Origin: an uncultured Odoribacter sp.
Lineage (GTDB): Bacteria > Bacteroidota > Bacteroidia > Bacteroidales > Marinifilaceae
Assembly: GCA_910578985.1 (NCBI GenBank)
Contig: CAJTSF010000017.1
Coordinates: 1-48,482, forward strand
DNA length: 48,482 nucleotides
Direction of reading: 5' to 3'
How positions within the stretch are numbered: the stretch's first letter is position 1; each line of letters begins with the position of its first letter. The position numbers were made by a program, and so were the translations under genes. The notes beneath the pieces are model-generated. The model saw nothing but the letters and a program-made list of their open reading frames with translations, did not search any database and had not been told where the DNA came from. Below, in pieces: positions 1-7,609 of this stretch.

Positions 1-20
1 TTTCCTTATTTTATAAGAAT

Positions 21-59
21 ATGATAAGGAGTTAATAAGGAGATGATAAGGAGTTGATG
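21..59. repeat. Direct repeats of an AAGGAG-containing unit
   Basis: The 13-mer ATGATAAGGAGTT occurs at 21-33 and again at 43-55, giving a 22-bp period, with a further TAATAAGGAG between the copies. The run continues left to the window edge, so its full length is unknown. It lies about 150 bp upstream of the first gene and upstream of its probable promoter. I see no coding sense in it. Confidence 0.6.
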
Positions 60-143
60 GTGGAGAATACCCGAAGGAAACAGGAAGAAATGCACTGAAA
101 AACAAGTGGATAAGATTTTATTCGTAGAAAACAGATACGATGG

Positions 144-176
144 CTTGTTTTTGTCCTTTGAAACCGCTATGTTTAC
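144..176 (+). promoter_or_regulatory. Probable Bacteroidota promoter for the tandem TonB-domain gene
   Basis: TATGTTTA at 169-176 matches the TAnnTTTG -7 box at seven of eight positions. CTTG at 144-147 lies 21 nt upstream and fits the -33 box. The start codon at 211 leaves a leader of roughly 25-30 nt. Confidence 0.4.
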
Positions 177-210
177 CCTATCAAGAATAGTTACATTTAA
201 ACGATTGCTT

Positions 211-1068
211 ATGAAAAACGTGATTTTAGGGCTGCTCTGTTGCCTGGTGGCGACGGGAGCGGCGGGACAGAAGAAAAAAGGGAACACGGTTGCGCAGGAG
301 CCGGTCCCGGTGGAGTATTACAAGGACGGGGAGGCGGTGTATATGGAGGTGGAAGGGAAGAGGTTGTATATCCTGACGGAGGAGATGCCTGCGTTCCCTA
401 CGGGGGATGTCCAGCGGTGGGTTGCGCGGCGTGTGACTTATCCCGTGATGGCGATGGAGCGGGGGATTTCGGGGACGGTATATGTGCAGTTCGTGGTGGA
501 GACGGACGGGAGGGTCACGGGAGTGAAGGCGAAGGAGGACGCGGATGCGCTGTTGCGGCGGGAGGCGGAACGGGTGTTCATGCAGTCGCCCGCGTGGACG
601 CCGGGAAAGCACAACGGGGAAGCGGTGCGGGTGCAGATGACGGAACCGATTCGATTCCTGTTGTCCGACGGAATGGAGGGGTCGGCAGGGGGGAGTGTGT
701 ATGAGGATATGGTGTATGCGGTGACGGAGGTGGAGCCCCGTTTTCCGGAGGGGGATGTGGAGGAGTGGATCAGGATGCAGGTCCGTGAGGCGTATGCCGG
801 ATTTCCGACGAAACGGCGTGGGGTGACGGGCAGGGCGTTCGTGTCATTCGTCATTGAGAAGAACGGGGCGCTGTCGGATGTCAAGGCGATTTACGCCACG
901 GATGAATTTCTCCGGAAGGCGGCGGTGCGTATCATCAAGTCCATGCCGAAGTGGGAACCCGGGAAGAACAAGGGCATGCCGGCAAGGCACAGCATGACAT
1001 TGCAGGTCGATTTTCAGGTGCCGGACGCCATGACTCCGAAGGAGGGCGTGTCGGGAGAGGAATCATGA
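211..1068 (+). CDS. Secreted protein with two tandem TonB C-terminal domains
   Basis: A 285-residue protein when started at the ATG at 211, which opens directly with a signal peptide (KNVILGLLCCLVATGAAGQ); an upstream in-frame ATG at 106 would bury it. Residues about 55-150 and 170-270 each look like a TonB C-terminal (energy transducer) domain, with the typical P-x-F-P-x-G-D opening, the G-x-V-x-V-x-F-V-V/I-E strand and the W-x-P-G-K/H-x-G-x-P/A-V/R turn. Classical TonB has an N-terminal membrane helix and a proline-rich linker; here only a cleavable-looking signal is present, so the protein is probably released to the periplasm rather than coupled to ExbBD. Its stop overlaps the stop of the convergent gene by 6 nt (1063-1068). 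Function beyond the domain call is unknown. Confidence 0.75.
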   Translation: MKNVILGLLCCLVATGAAGQKKKGNTVAQEPVPVEYYKDGEAVYMEVEGKRLYILTEEMPAFPTGDVQRWVARRVTYPVMAMERGISGTVYVQFVVETDGRVTGVKAKEDADALLRREAERVFMQSPAWTPGKHNGEAVRVQMTEPIRFLLSDGMEGSAGGSVYEDMVYAVTEVEPRFPEGDVEEWIRMQVREAYAGFPTKRRGVTGRAFVSFVIEKNGALSDVKAIYATDEFLRKAAVRIIKSMPKWEPGKNKGMPARHSMTLQVDFQVPDAMTPKEGVSGEES

Positions 1069-1677
1069 AGTCAAAAGGGATTTCCCCGGGGAGGGGATGG
1101 GGCGGTCGGGAATAAGCGGTTTGCGGCGGAGAGGCATCGGGTGGCGCTGTGGGGCGGGGGTGTTCCAGAGGGATTTGCCGTTGAGGCGGATGGCGGTGTG
1201 CCTTTCCAGAAGGGAAGCGGGGAGGCGGGTACCGGCAGTGAGTGGCGAACCGTGGGATTCGATGACGAGGAGGGTGCCGTCGCCGAGGTTTTGCAGGCGG
1301 AGGCTGTTGGCGCCTTCGCGGATGGTGATGACGGAATCGGGGACGCAGCCGGAGAAATCGAGGGTTTCCCGTGTGCCGGAGAGGAGGACGGTGCGGTTTT
1401 GGCGGTCGAGGTAGGTCGCATAGTCGGCGTAGCCGGCAATGAGGGCGAGTTTGTCGAGGGTGTTGAGGTCGAAACGGCCGCTGGAGGATACTTTGCCGAG
1501 GAGGCGTTTGAGGGTGGAGACGGAGAAGCCGCCGCAGTTCCGGTTGCCTTTGTCGTCGAGGATGGTTTCCATCTGTTGTTGCAGCTTGTCGAGGGCTCCG
1601 CGCCGGGTGAGGTCGATGCGGAGGTTGCGGATGATTTCCTGCATGAGGGCGGCGGCGTGGGTGTCGATGTTTTTCAT
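1063..1677 (-). CDS. Hypothetical protein with a Bacteroidota putative DNA-binding N-terminus
   Basis: A 204-residue protein from the ATG at 1677; an in-frame start at 1710 exists but would lie on top of the promoter -7 box. Residues 52-62 (SVSTLKRLLGK) and 70-90 (DLNTLDKLALIAGYADYATYL) follow a pattern often seen at the N-terminus of Bacteroidota proteins, S-T-L-K-R-x-x-G followed by T-L-D-x-L-A-x-x-x-G-Y-x-D, which I take as a helix-turn-helix-like segment. The rest (about 95-204) has no recognised domain and ends in a basic, proline-rich tail. No signal peptide or membrane helix is visible, so it should be cytoplasmic. A regulatory role is inference only. Confidence 0.6.
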   Translation of the reverse strand: MKNIDTHAAALMQEIIRNLRIDLTRRGALDKLQQQMETILDDKGNRNCGGFSVSTLKRLLGKVSSSGRFDLNTLDKLALIAGYADYATYLDRQNRTVLLSGTRETLDFSGCVPDSVITIREGANSLRLQNLGDGTLLVIESHGSPLTAGTRLPASLLERHTAIRLNGKSLWNTPAPQRHPMPLRRKPLIPDRPIPSPGKSLLTS

Positions 1678-1696
1678 AAGCTTGCTTATTTTTCCA

Positions 1697-1727
1697 CAAA
1701 TATAATACATTTTTTCCGTTTTGCAAG
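1697..1727 (-). promoter_or_regulatory. Promoter of the putative regulator gene
   Basis: On the minus strand TATATTTG (1704 to 1697) is a perfect TAnnTTTG box, with CTTG (1727 to 1724) 19 nt upstream. The predicted transcript starts shortly before the ATG at 1677, which supports that start over 1710. Confidence 0.6.
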
Positions 1728-1802
1728 AAGGTGGGAGGAGAAGAACCGAAAATGAACCGATTTTGGACGGATGCTGAACCGGTTTTCGGGGAAGGGCGGG
1801 GG

Positions 1803-1810
1803 TATCTTTG
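1803..1810 (+). promoter_or_regulatory. -7 box of the DUF6266 gene
   Basis: TATCTTTG is a perfect TAnnTTTG box 40 nt before the ATG at 1851. No convincing TTTG lies 19-21 nt upstream. Confidence 0.5.
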
Positions 1811-1850
1811 CCGTGACAAATTAATTATTCACTTTCTAAATTTTAAAGTT

Positions 1851-2489
1851 ATGGGAAAGATTCATCCGGATTTGGCAGGTGCTTTTACGCGCACCATCGG
1901 TGGAACAGTTTATTACATGCGTTACGGCGAGAATCTCGCCAGAAGGAAAGGCGTGCAGGGGGAGAACCGGCAGTTCTCGGACGCGCAGGTGTTGCAGCAG
2001 TCCAAGTTCGGTTTGCTGAACACGGTGGGGTGCAGCATGCGGGACGTGGTGGAGGTGGGTTTTCCGCAACGGAAAAGGACGCAGAGCGGCGTGAATGCGT
2101 TCGTACAGGAGAACCAGCGGGTTTGCCGGGAGCTGGGCGGCGGAGAGGTCTCCTTGAATTACGAGGAGATGCTGTGCGCCAAGGGGAGCCTGCATCCCCC
2201 TTTCGTGCAGGTGAGCCGGGACGCGAACGGCATTGTGTTCACCAACCGCCCCATGGCGGAGCGGACCGCTTCGATGCAGGGGAATGACAGGGTGATGGTG
2301 GTGGTCTTCGACCCCGTGGACGGCTTCTGCCGTTCCCTGGAGCTGTGCAAGCGCGGGGACGAGGCGATGGAAACGGTGACGCTGCCGGACTACTGGCAGC
2401 AGGAAAACCTGGTGTTCTACGCCTTTGCCATAAGTGCGGGGGGCACACGGGCTTCCAGGTCGCTGTATCTGGTGCCGGAAGAGGGGTGA
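1851..2489 (+). CDS. DUF6266 family protein
   Basis: A 212-residue protein starting MGKIHPDLAGAFTRTIGG, the characteristic opening of DUF6266: a short N-terminus with a hydrophobic G-rich motif, then basic and aromatic residues. The family is found in Bacteroidota, usually as single genes of unknown function. The ATG at 1851 is chosen because it follows the promoter and begins the conserved family N-terminus; earlier in-frame starts read through promoter DNA. No signal peptide is seen. A strong hairpin follows the stop by about 10 nt, so the gene is monocistronic. Confidence 0.75.
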   Translation: MGKIHPDLAGAFTRTIGGTVYYMRYGENLARRKGVQGENRQFSDAQVLQQSKFGLLNTVGCSMRDVVEVGFPQRKRTQSGVNAFVQENQRVCRELGGGEVSLNYEEMLCAKGSLHPPFVQVSRDANGIVFTNRPMAERTASMQGNDRVMVVVFDPVDGFCRSLELCKRGDEAMETVTLPDYWQQENLVFYAFAISAGGTRASRSLYLVPEEG

Positions 2490-2527
2490 AAAAGAAAAGC
2501 AGCCGTTTATGCGGCTGCTTCTTTTTT
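2490..2527. terminator. Bidirectional terminator between DUF6266 gene and tRNA-Phe
   Basis: GCAGCCG (2499-2505) pairs with CGGCTGC (2512-2518) around a 6-nt loop. The stem is flanked by A-rich sequence on the left and a T run on the right, so it can stop the plus-strand mRNA and the minus-strand tRNA transcript. Confidence 0.85.
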
Positions 2528-2528
2528 G

Positions 2529-2601
2529 TGGTATCACCTGGAATCGAACCAGGGACACAAGGATTTTCAGTCCTTTGCTCTACCGACTGAGCTATGACAC
2601 C
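2529..2601 (-). tRNA. tRNA-Phe (GAA)
   Basis: A 73-nt cloverleaf. The 7-bp acceptor pairs GGTGTCA with TGATACC, with one G-T wobble. The anticodon loop reads CTGAAAA, giving anticodon GAA (+ strand 2566-2568). The T arm has GGTTCGATTCC. CCA is not encoded after the A discriminator. It has its own promoter immediately upstream. Confidence 0.95.
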
Positions 2602-2615
2602 ATCATTTTCGGGGA

Positions 2616-2646
2616 CAAAAGTACGACATTTTTATGGATTTGCAAA
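2616..2646 (-). promoter_or_regulatory. tRNA-Phe promoter
   Basis: On the minus strand TTTG (2646 to 2643), a 19-nt spacer and TACTTTTG (2623 to 2616) give a textbook Bacteroidota promoter about 15 nt upstream of the tRNA 5' end. It abuts the 3' end of the DUF4105 gene. Confidence 0.75.
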
Positions 2647-2648
2647 TA

Positions 2649-3824
2649 TTACGTTGTTTTTTTATGTGTTTTGCCTGCGGTTTTTTCCGCCAGCAGGAGG
2701 AGGCCGGTGAAAATCATCCATACAATCAGGACGAGGGAGGCCATGGGAACGGCAGGCCGGCAGATGAGCCATGCGGGGAGGGCGATGGTGAGGATGCCGA
2801 TGTATGCCTTGAGGTAGAGGAGGACGAAGGGCGGGACGGTGCGGCGCCAGATGAAAGGCAGCATCAGGAGGTTCAAGGGGGTTGCCCAGAGGATGTTCCA
2901 GTTGGGCGCCGTGATGGGATGGGCGGTGAAGGCGCCGAGGAAGACAATGAGGCAGCCGACAAGCCCGGAAAAGAGGAAGAGGGTGGTGGCTATCCCGTGG
3001 GAGAGTGCCCGGCTGCGGGTGGTCCGGAGCAGGAGCAGGGTGAGGAGGAAGCCCGCGGTGAAGAGGGTGGCGGGGAGGAGGTACCAGTGGGTTGGGGGAC
3101 GGTTGGCGGGTGCTTGGTGGAGGATGGCGGGCGGGTCCGCCAGGGGAGCGTCGTGGAGGGTGGCGTGTTCCAGGCCGTGCATGAGATAGTCGGGGAGGAA
3201 CATGGCTTCCATGGCAGTGGCGGTGCGGTTGCCGCCCTGCCCGAGGATGGTGTGGATGCCCCACTGCACCCAGGGGGAGATGAAGAGGTATTCGTCGAGG
3301 AGGTTCCAGAAGCTTTTGACGGGCTGCGGGGCGTGCCAGTCCACCGTGTCCGCAAGGCTTTGCAGGATGACGTCGCGGCTGCGGGTGGTGCAGTTGTCGA
3401 AGAGGAAGTTGTAAAGATAAGAACGGTTTTCAGGGCGGTAGTTCTCTGTCAGTATGTCAAGCAACCGTTGTTTCTGGAGGGAGTCGAGGCGGAGGCGCTG
3501 TTCGTAGACGCTGCGTCCTTCCTCGCGGTAAGCGTGCAGGAAATAGCGGTAGTCAGTGTGCGAGAGCTGGTAAGGGAGCAGCCCGCGGGCGTATTTCAGG
3601 TAGAAATGCGGGGTGCCGAAGTCGAAAGTGCCGTAGTTGAACACGCGGTCGAAGCGTGCCGCGGGGTCTTTCACGCGGATGGCGGTGTGTCCGAACAGGG
3701 AGTAGAGCTCATTGCCGGGCGAACAGGTCAGGAGGCTGATTTCCGCCTCGGGGGAGAGGGTGAAGGCATTGCCTTGCCCGCAGAGGAGGCAGGCTGCCAG
3801 GAAGAGAAAAAGGGTCTTTTTCAT
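2649..3824 (-). CDS. DUF4105 (Lnb N-terminal-like) membrane protein
   Basis: A 391-residue protein. Residues 1-20 form a signal peptide (KKTLFLFLAACLLCGQGNAF). Residues about 25-240 are a DUF4105 domain, the periplasmic domain also found in the lipoprotein N-acyl transacylase Lnb; visible conserved points are G-H46-T-A-I-R-V and D-N144-C145-T-T-R. About 245-385 holds several hydrophobic segments that look like four or five membrane helices, ending in a basic tail. It follows truA with 3 nt between them, so the two are co-transcribed. A role in envelope lipid or lipoprotein modification is possible by family membership, but Bacteroidota members are uncharacterised as far as I know. Confidence 0.75.
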   Translation of the reverse strand: MKKTLFLFLAACLLCGQGNAFTLSPEAEISLLTCSPGNELYSLFGHTAIRVKDPAARFDRVFNYGTFDFGTPHFYLKYARGLLPYQLSHTDYRYFLHAYREEGRSVYEQRLRLDSLQKQRLLDILTENYRPENRSYLYNFLFDNCTTRSRDVILQSLADTVDWHAPQPVKSFWNLLDEYLFISPWVQWGIHTILGQGGNRTATAMEAMFLPDYLMHGLEHATLHDAPLADPPAILHQAPANRPPTHWYLLPATLFTAGFLLTLLLLRTTRSRALSHGIATTLFLFSGLVGCLIVFLGAFTAHPITAPNWNILWATPLNLLMLPFIWRRTVPPFVLLYLKAYIGILTIALPAWLICRPAVPMASLVLIVWMIFTGLLLLAEKTAGKTHKKTT

Positions 3825-3827
3825 GGT

Positions 3828-4580
3828 TTATGGATTGGGTTGTACCCCGGCGGGGTATTCGATGTTACAGAGGAAGAGGGCGTGCCCCGGGGCGGAGCCT
3901 CCGGCACGGCAGCGGTCTTGGGATTCGATGATGCGGCGGAAGTCTTCGGGGGTGAGCTTGCCTTGTCCCACCTCCACCAAGGTGCCGACGATGGCGCGCA
4001 CCATGTTGCGCAGGAAGCGGTTGGCTTTGATGGTGAATACCAGTTGCTCGCCGGTGTCTTCCCAGCGGGCTTCCATGACGGTGCAGAGGTTGGTGCGGGC
4101 GTCGGTATGGAGCTTGGAGAAACTGGTGAAGTCCTCGTATTCGAAGAGTACGCGGCAGGCTTCGTTCATCCTTTCGATATCGGGGAGGGGCCATGTCCTC
4201 CAGGCGGAGGAGCAGGTGAAGGGGTTTTTGTGCTTGTCGATGTAGTACCGGTAGGTGCGCGACAGGGCGGAGAAGCGGGCATGGATGCGGTCGGGCACGG
4301 GGTATATCCGTTTCACGGCGATGCGGCGGTCAAGGAGGCGGTTGAGCTTGTAAACAAGCCGGTCGGGGTTGTCCACCGGGGTGTCCGTGTCGAAGTGGGC
4401 GACATAAAAGGAGGCATGGACGCCCGTGTCCGTCCGCCCGGCGCCCACGACGGCGATGTCCCGGCGCAGGAGGGTGGAGAGGGCGCGGTTCAGGTCGCCC
4501 TGTACGGTGGGTTCTCCGGGTTGCACCTGCCAGCCGCAGTAGCCGTTCCCGTTGTATGACAATTCGATGAAGTACCTCAC
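3828..4580 (-). CDS. truA: tRNA pseudouridine synthase A
   Basis: Converts uridines 38-40 of the tRNA anticodon arm to pseudouridine, in the cytoplasm. The 250-residue length fits the family. The start is taken as GTG at 4580, giving VRYFIELSYNGNGYCGWQVQ, the usual TruA N-terminus; no ATG lies nearby, and the longer in-frame reading has no family similarity. The catalytic aspartate is D51 in GAGRTDTGVHA (47-57). The R-x-Y-R-Y-Y and F-L-R-N-M-V-R segments are present. A -7-like box sits about 22 nt upstream. First gene of a two-gene operon with the DUF4105 gene. Confidence 0.93.
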   Translation of the reverse strand: MRYFIELSYNGNGYCGWQVQPGEPTVQGDLNRALSTLLRRDIAVVGAGRTDTGVHASFYVAHFDTDTPVDNPDRLVYKLNRLLDRRIAVKRIYPVPDRIHARFSALSRTYRYYIDKHKNPFTCSSAWRTWPLPDIERMNEACRVLFEYEDFTSFSKLHTDARTNLCTVMEARWEDTGEQLVFTIKANRFLRNMVRAIVGTLVEVGQGKLTPEDFRRIIESQDRCRAGGSAPGHALFLCNIEYPAGVQPNP

Positions 4581-4601
4581 GTCGATGCTCTTTTCTCCGG
4601 G

Positions 4602-4609
4602 CGAAGGTA
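4602..4609 (-). promoter_or_regulatory. Possible -7 box of the truA operon
   Basis: TACCTTCG on the minus strand matches TAnnTTTG at seven of eight positions and places the transcript start about 10 nt before the GTG start, consistent with a very short leader. Confidence 0.35.
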
Positions 4610-4673
4610 CGCATAAAATGCCGAACGGGAAAAAAGATAGGGGGCAAAAGCAAAACGGTAAACTATTTTGCCG

Positions 4674-4681
4674 TATATTTG
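4674..4681 (+). promoter_or_regulatory. -7 box of the yggS-type gene
   Basis: TATATTTG is a perfect TAnnTTTG box 20 nt before the ATG at 4702. It is divergent from the truA promoter; about 65 bp separate the two boxes. Confidence 0.5.
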
Positions 4682-4701
4682 TGGACGAAGAGAGAACAGA
4701 T

Positions 4702-5385
4702 ATGGAGCCTATAAAAGAGAATCTGAACCGCATACGCGCCACCCTTCCCGCGGGGGTGCGCTTGGTGGCGGTGTCTAAAACGAAGCCGGCGGAGGCTGTG
4801 CGGGAGGCGTATGACGCGGGACAGCGCATTTTCGGAGAGAACCGCCCGCAGGAAATGGCAGCGAAGCATGCGGTGCTGCCGGAGGATATCGAGTGGCATC
4901 TGATCGGGCAGTTGCAGGAGAAGAATGTCAAGTACATTGCGCCGTTCGTCACTATGATTCATTCGGTGGACAGCCTCAAGCTGTTGCTGAAAATCGAGCG
5001 GGAAGCCGCCAAGCACGGACGCCGCATCGACTGCCTGCTGGAGTTCCATATTGCGGAGGAGGCGACGAAGTCGGGACTGACGGTGGAGGAGGCGGAGGCG
5101 CTGCTGGAGGACGAAGCCTGCCGCAGCGCGGCGCACGTGCGCATTGTCGGGGTGATGGGCATCGCCACCCATACGGACAACCGGGAGCAGGTGCGGGGGG
5201 AATTCCGGCGGTTGCAGGGTATATTTACAAGGCTGCGCGAGCGGTACTTTGCAAACGAACCGGCATTCCGCGAGATTTCCATGGGGATGTCGGGCGATTA
5301 TCCGATTGCCGTGGAGGAGGGTGCCACGCTGGTGCGGGTGGGGAGTTCGATTTTCGGCGAACGGACGTATCCGCAGGAGAAATGA
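4702..5385 (+). CDS. yggS: YggS family pyridoxal 5'-phosphate homeostasis protein
   Basis: A 227-residue, single-domain TIM barrel with the YggS/PLPBP signature. The PLP lysine is K26 in LVAVSKTKP, followed by FGENRPQEM, WHLIGQLQ, the S-G-L region and GMSGDYPIAVEEG with VRVGSSIFGER near the C-terminus. The family binds PLP without a known catalytic reaction and buffers free PLP and amino/keto-acid pools. The ATG at 4702 gives the family N-terminus; in-frame codons further upstream extend into the promoter. Divergent from truA. Confidence 0.92.
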   Translation: MEPIKENLNRIRATLPAGVRLVAVSKTKPAEAVREAYDAGQRIFGENRPQEMAAKHAVLPEDIEWHLIGQLQEKNVKYIAPFVTMIHSVDSLKLLLKIEREAAKHGRRIDCLLEFHIAEEATKSGLTVEEAEALLEDEACRSAAHVRIVGVMGIATHTDNREQVRGEFRRLQGIFTRLRERYFANEPAFREISMGMSGDYPIAVEEGATLVRVGSSIFGERTYPQEK

Positions 5386-5425
5386 CGGCGTATAATCGAA
5401 AAGTAACTTTATTTAAACAGATAAA

Positions 5426-6406
5426 ATGATGGCAAATTTAAAGACCCGATTTATCGGACTGGAACTTCAAAGCCCGATTATTGCCGGCAGTTGCGGATTG
5501 ACTGCCGACATCAAGAAATTGGAGGAGATGGAGGCGAACGGCGTGGGAGCGGTAATCCTGAAATCCGTTTTCGAGGAGCAAATCAATGCGGAGAGCTCGT
5601 CCCACATCAGCGAAAGCGGTTATCCCGAGGAGACGGATTACATCCGGAATTATGTCCGCGCAAATACCATCCAGAAGTATATCGACTTGGTGAAGGAGGC
5701 GAAGTCCCGCCTGTCCATACCGGTTATCGGCAGCATCAATTGCCTGCGCGATGGGGAGTGGCTCAGTTTTGCCCGTGAGTTGGAACAGGCGGGAGCGGAT
5801 GCCCTGGAGTTGAACGCTTTTATCCTGCCAACGGATGAATTTACGGAGAGTGCGGAAATCGAGCAGTTGTATTTCAATTTGTTGAAGCACGTGAAGACGG
5901 AGGTGAAGATACCGGTCATCGTAAAAATCGGACGCTATTTCACCAACCTGCCTGCTTTTGTGAGCAAGCTGAAAGCGTATGGGGCGGATGCGGTGACGAT
6001 TTTCAACCGTTTCTATGAGCCTGACATCGATATCGAGACGATGCAGATGGGTGCGGCACCGGTGTTCAGCAGCGAAGCGGAACTGCGCACGACGCTCCGT
6101 TGGACGGGGATATTGTGCGGCAAGGACCCGAAGCTGGCGTTGTGTCCTTCCACCGGCGTGCATTCGGGTGCTTCCGCCGTGAAACTGCTGCTGGCAGGCG
6201 CGGGGGCGGTGCAGGTGTGCTCGGTGCTCTACGAGAAAGGGGTGGAGGCTATCCGCGATATGAATGCTTTCGTGTCGGGGTGGATGGATAAAAAGGGATT
6301 CCGCTCCGTCGAGGATTTCCGCGGTACCCTTTCCTATGCCGATGCAGCCCATGCGGACCGCTACGAGCGTGCCCAATTCATGAAATATTTCAGTGACCGT
6401 AAATAA
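5426..6406 (+). CDS. Dihydroorotate dehydrogenase-like protein
   Basis: A 326-residue TIM-barrel flavoprotein related to class 1 dihydroorotate dehydrogenase. Visible are the N-terminal LELQSPIIAGSCGLT, the V-K-I-G-R strand end and a C-terminal S-T-G-V-H-S-G phosphate-binding turn. The loop that in true DHODs reads N-x-S-C/S-P-N and carries the catalytic base is here ELNAFILP, so pyrimidine synthesis is unlikely and the substrate is unknown. Two adjacent Met codons (5426, 5429) are possible starts. The next gene begins 10 nt after the stop, suggesting an operon with the transglutaminase-like lipoprotein. Confidence 0.8.
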   Translation: MMANLKTRFIGLELQSPIIAGSCGLTADIKKLEEMEANGVGAVILKSVFEEQINAESSSHISESGYPEETDYIRNYVRANTIQKYIDLVKEAKSRLSIPVIGSINCLRDGEWLSFARELEQAGADALELNAFILPTDEFTESAEIEQLYFNLLKHVKTEVKIPVIVKIGRYFTNLPAFVSKLKAYGADAVTIFNRFYEPDIDIETMQMGAAPVFSSEAELRTTLRWTGILCGKDPKLALCPSTGVHSGASAVKLLLAGAGAVQVCSVLYEKGVEAIRDMNAFVSGWMDKKGFRSVEDFRGTLSYADAAHADRYERAQFMKYFSDRK

Positions 6407-6415
6407 GCATTACCG

Positions 6416-7609
6416 ATGAGAAATCTGACTTTGTTATGGGTTACCTTGTGCTGCCTGGCGTGTACGGGGAACAAGTATGCAGGCGTACCCGAGCGGTACC
6501 ATGACCTGTTGGACAGCGCGCTCGCCCGGGCGGGAGAGAATGCGGCAGAATTGAAAGAGGCGCTCAGGACCGCACCCGACGGAGAAAAGGAGGGGATGGC
6601 ATACCTGATTGCCTATATGCCCGAGCGGGACTTGAAGACCTTGAATGCGGCATTCCTGCTCATCAATAATTCATACGCTTACCGTGCCCGGGAGCAGTAT
6701 CCTTGGGCAAAGGCACTGCCGGACAGCATTTTCCTGAACGATGTGTTGCCCTATGTGAGCCTGAACGAGAAGCGGGAGGCATGGCGTCCCGATTTTTACC
6801 AGCGTTTCGGCAAGTATGTGGAGGGATGCAAGGATATTCGCGAGGCGATAGAGGCGGTGAACCGCCATATCCGCGATGAAGTGCAGGTGGACTATAACAC
6901 CCGCCGCGAAAAGCCCGACCAGTCGCCTTTCGAATCCATACGGCAGCACATGGCATCGTGCACGGGGCTTTCCATCCTCTTGACGGACGCCTTCCGTGCG
7001 GTGGGTATCCCGTCGCGCGTTGCCGGTACGCCCAACTGGCACGATGAACGCGGAAACCACAACTGGACGGAGGTATGGGCGGACGGCAGGTGGTATTTTA
7101 CAGAGTATTACTATCCCGGGCAGTTGGATAACGCGTGGTTTTTCGCCGATGCCGGACAGGCAGTGAAAGAGGACAGGGAGAAGGCGATTTATGCCTCTTC
7201 GTTCAAGCCGACGGGCATCTCCTTTCCGTTGGTGTGGGACGAGGATATCCGCTATGTGCAAGCGGAGAATGTGACGGACCGTTATACGGATTTGTATAAG
7301 GCACATCTTGCCTCCATTTCGCAGGACGGGAACCATGTGCCCCTGCGGGTGATGGCATTCAAGGACAAACGCCACAATACCCATTCGGAGGATCGGGTGG
7401 CTACAAATCTGGATGTGTTCTGCGGGAAACTCCAGATGGGAGGGGGACGCACTTCCGGTCCTACGCAGGATATGAACGACGTGCTGACCTTTATGCTGGA
7501 AAAGAACCGCACCTATACGGTCAGCTACGTGGCTGGCACCGGCGGGATGAAGCAGGTGACCGTCACGCTGAAAGACCGTCCGCAGGAATTGAAACTTTAC
7601 ATGGAATGA
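6416..7609 (+). CDS. Transglutaminase-like domain lipoprotein
   Basis: A 397-residue protein. The signal peptide ends in the lipobox L-A-C16, so it is a lipoprotein. Residues about 150-240 form a transglutaminase/protease-like core with candidate catalytic residues C182 (HMASCTGLSILL), H215 (NHNWTEVW) and an acidic third residue, probably E230 in YFTEYY, where the classical triad has Asp. A C-terminal domain (about 300-397) looks beta-rich, as in carboxypeptidase-regulatory or Ig-like folds. Likely a cell-surface or periplasmic peptidase or transpeptidase of unknown substrate. The stop overlaps the convergent P-ATPase stop by 13 nt. Confidence 0.82.
   Translation: MRNLTLLWVTLCCLACTGNKYAGVPERYHDLLDSALARAGENAAELKEALRTAPDGEKEGMAYLIAYMPERDLKTLNAAFLLINNSYAYRAREQYPWAKALPDSIFLNDVLPYVSLNEKREAWRPDFYQRFGKYVEGCKDIREAIEAVNRHIRDEVQVDYNTRREKPDQSPFESIRQHMASCTGLSILLTDAFRAVGIPSRVAGTPNWHDERGNHNWTEVWADGRWYFTEYYYPGQLDNAWFFADAGQAVKEDREKAIYASSFKPTGISFPLVWDEDIRYVQAENVTDRYTDLYKAHLASISQDGNHVPLRVMAFKDKRHNTHSEDRVATNLDVFCGKLQMGGGRTSGPTQDMNDVLTFMLEKNRTYTVSYVAGTGGMKQVTVTLKDRPQELKLYME

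Noticed and set aside
21..59. Possible CRISPR array
   Set aside because: Only two short direct copies with a 22-bp period and no unique spacers of constant length; no cas genes.
2634..4559. A 641-residue plus-strand open frame opposite truA and the DUF4105 gene
   Set aside because: Low-complexity Glu/Gly/Val composition and full antisense overlap with two well-supported genes.
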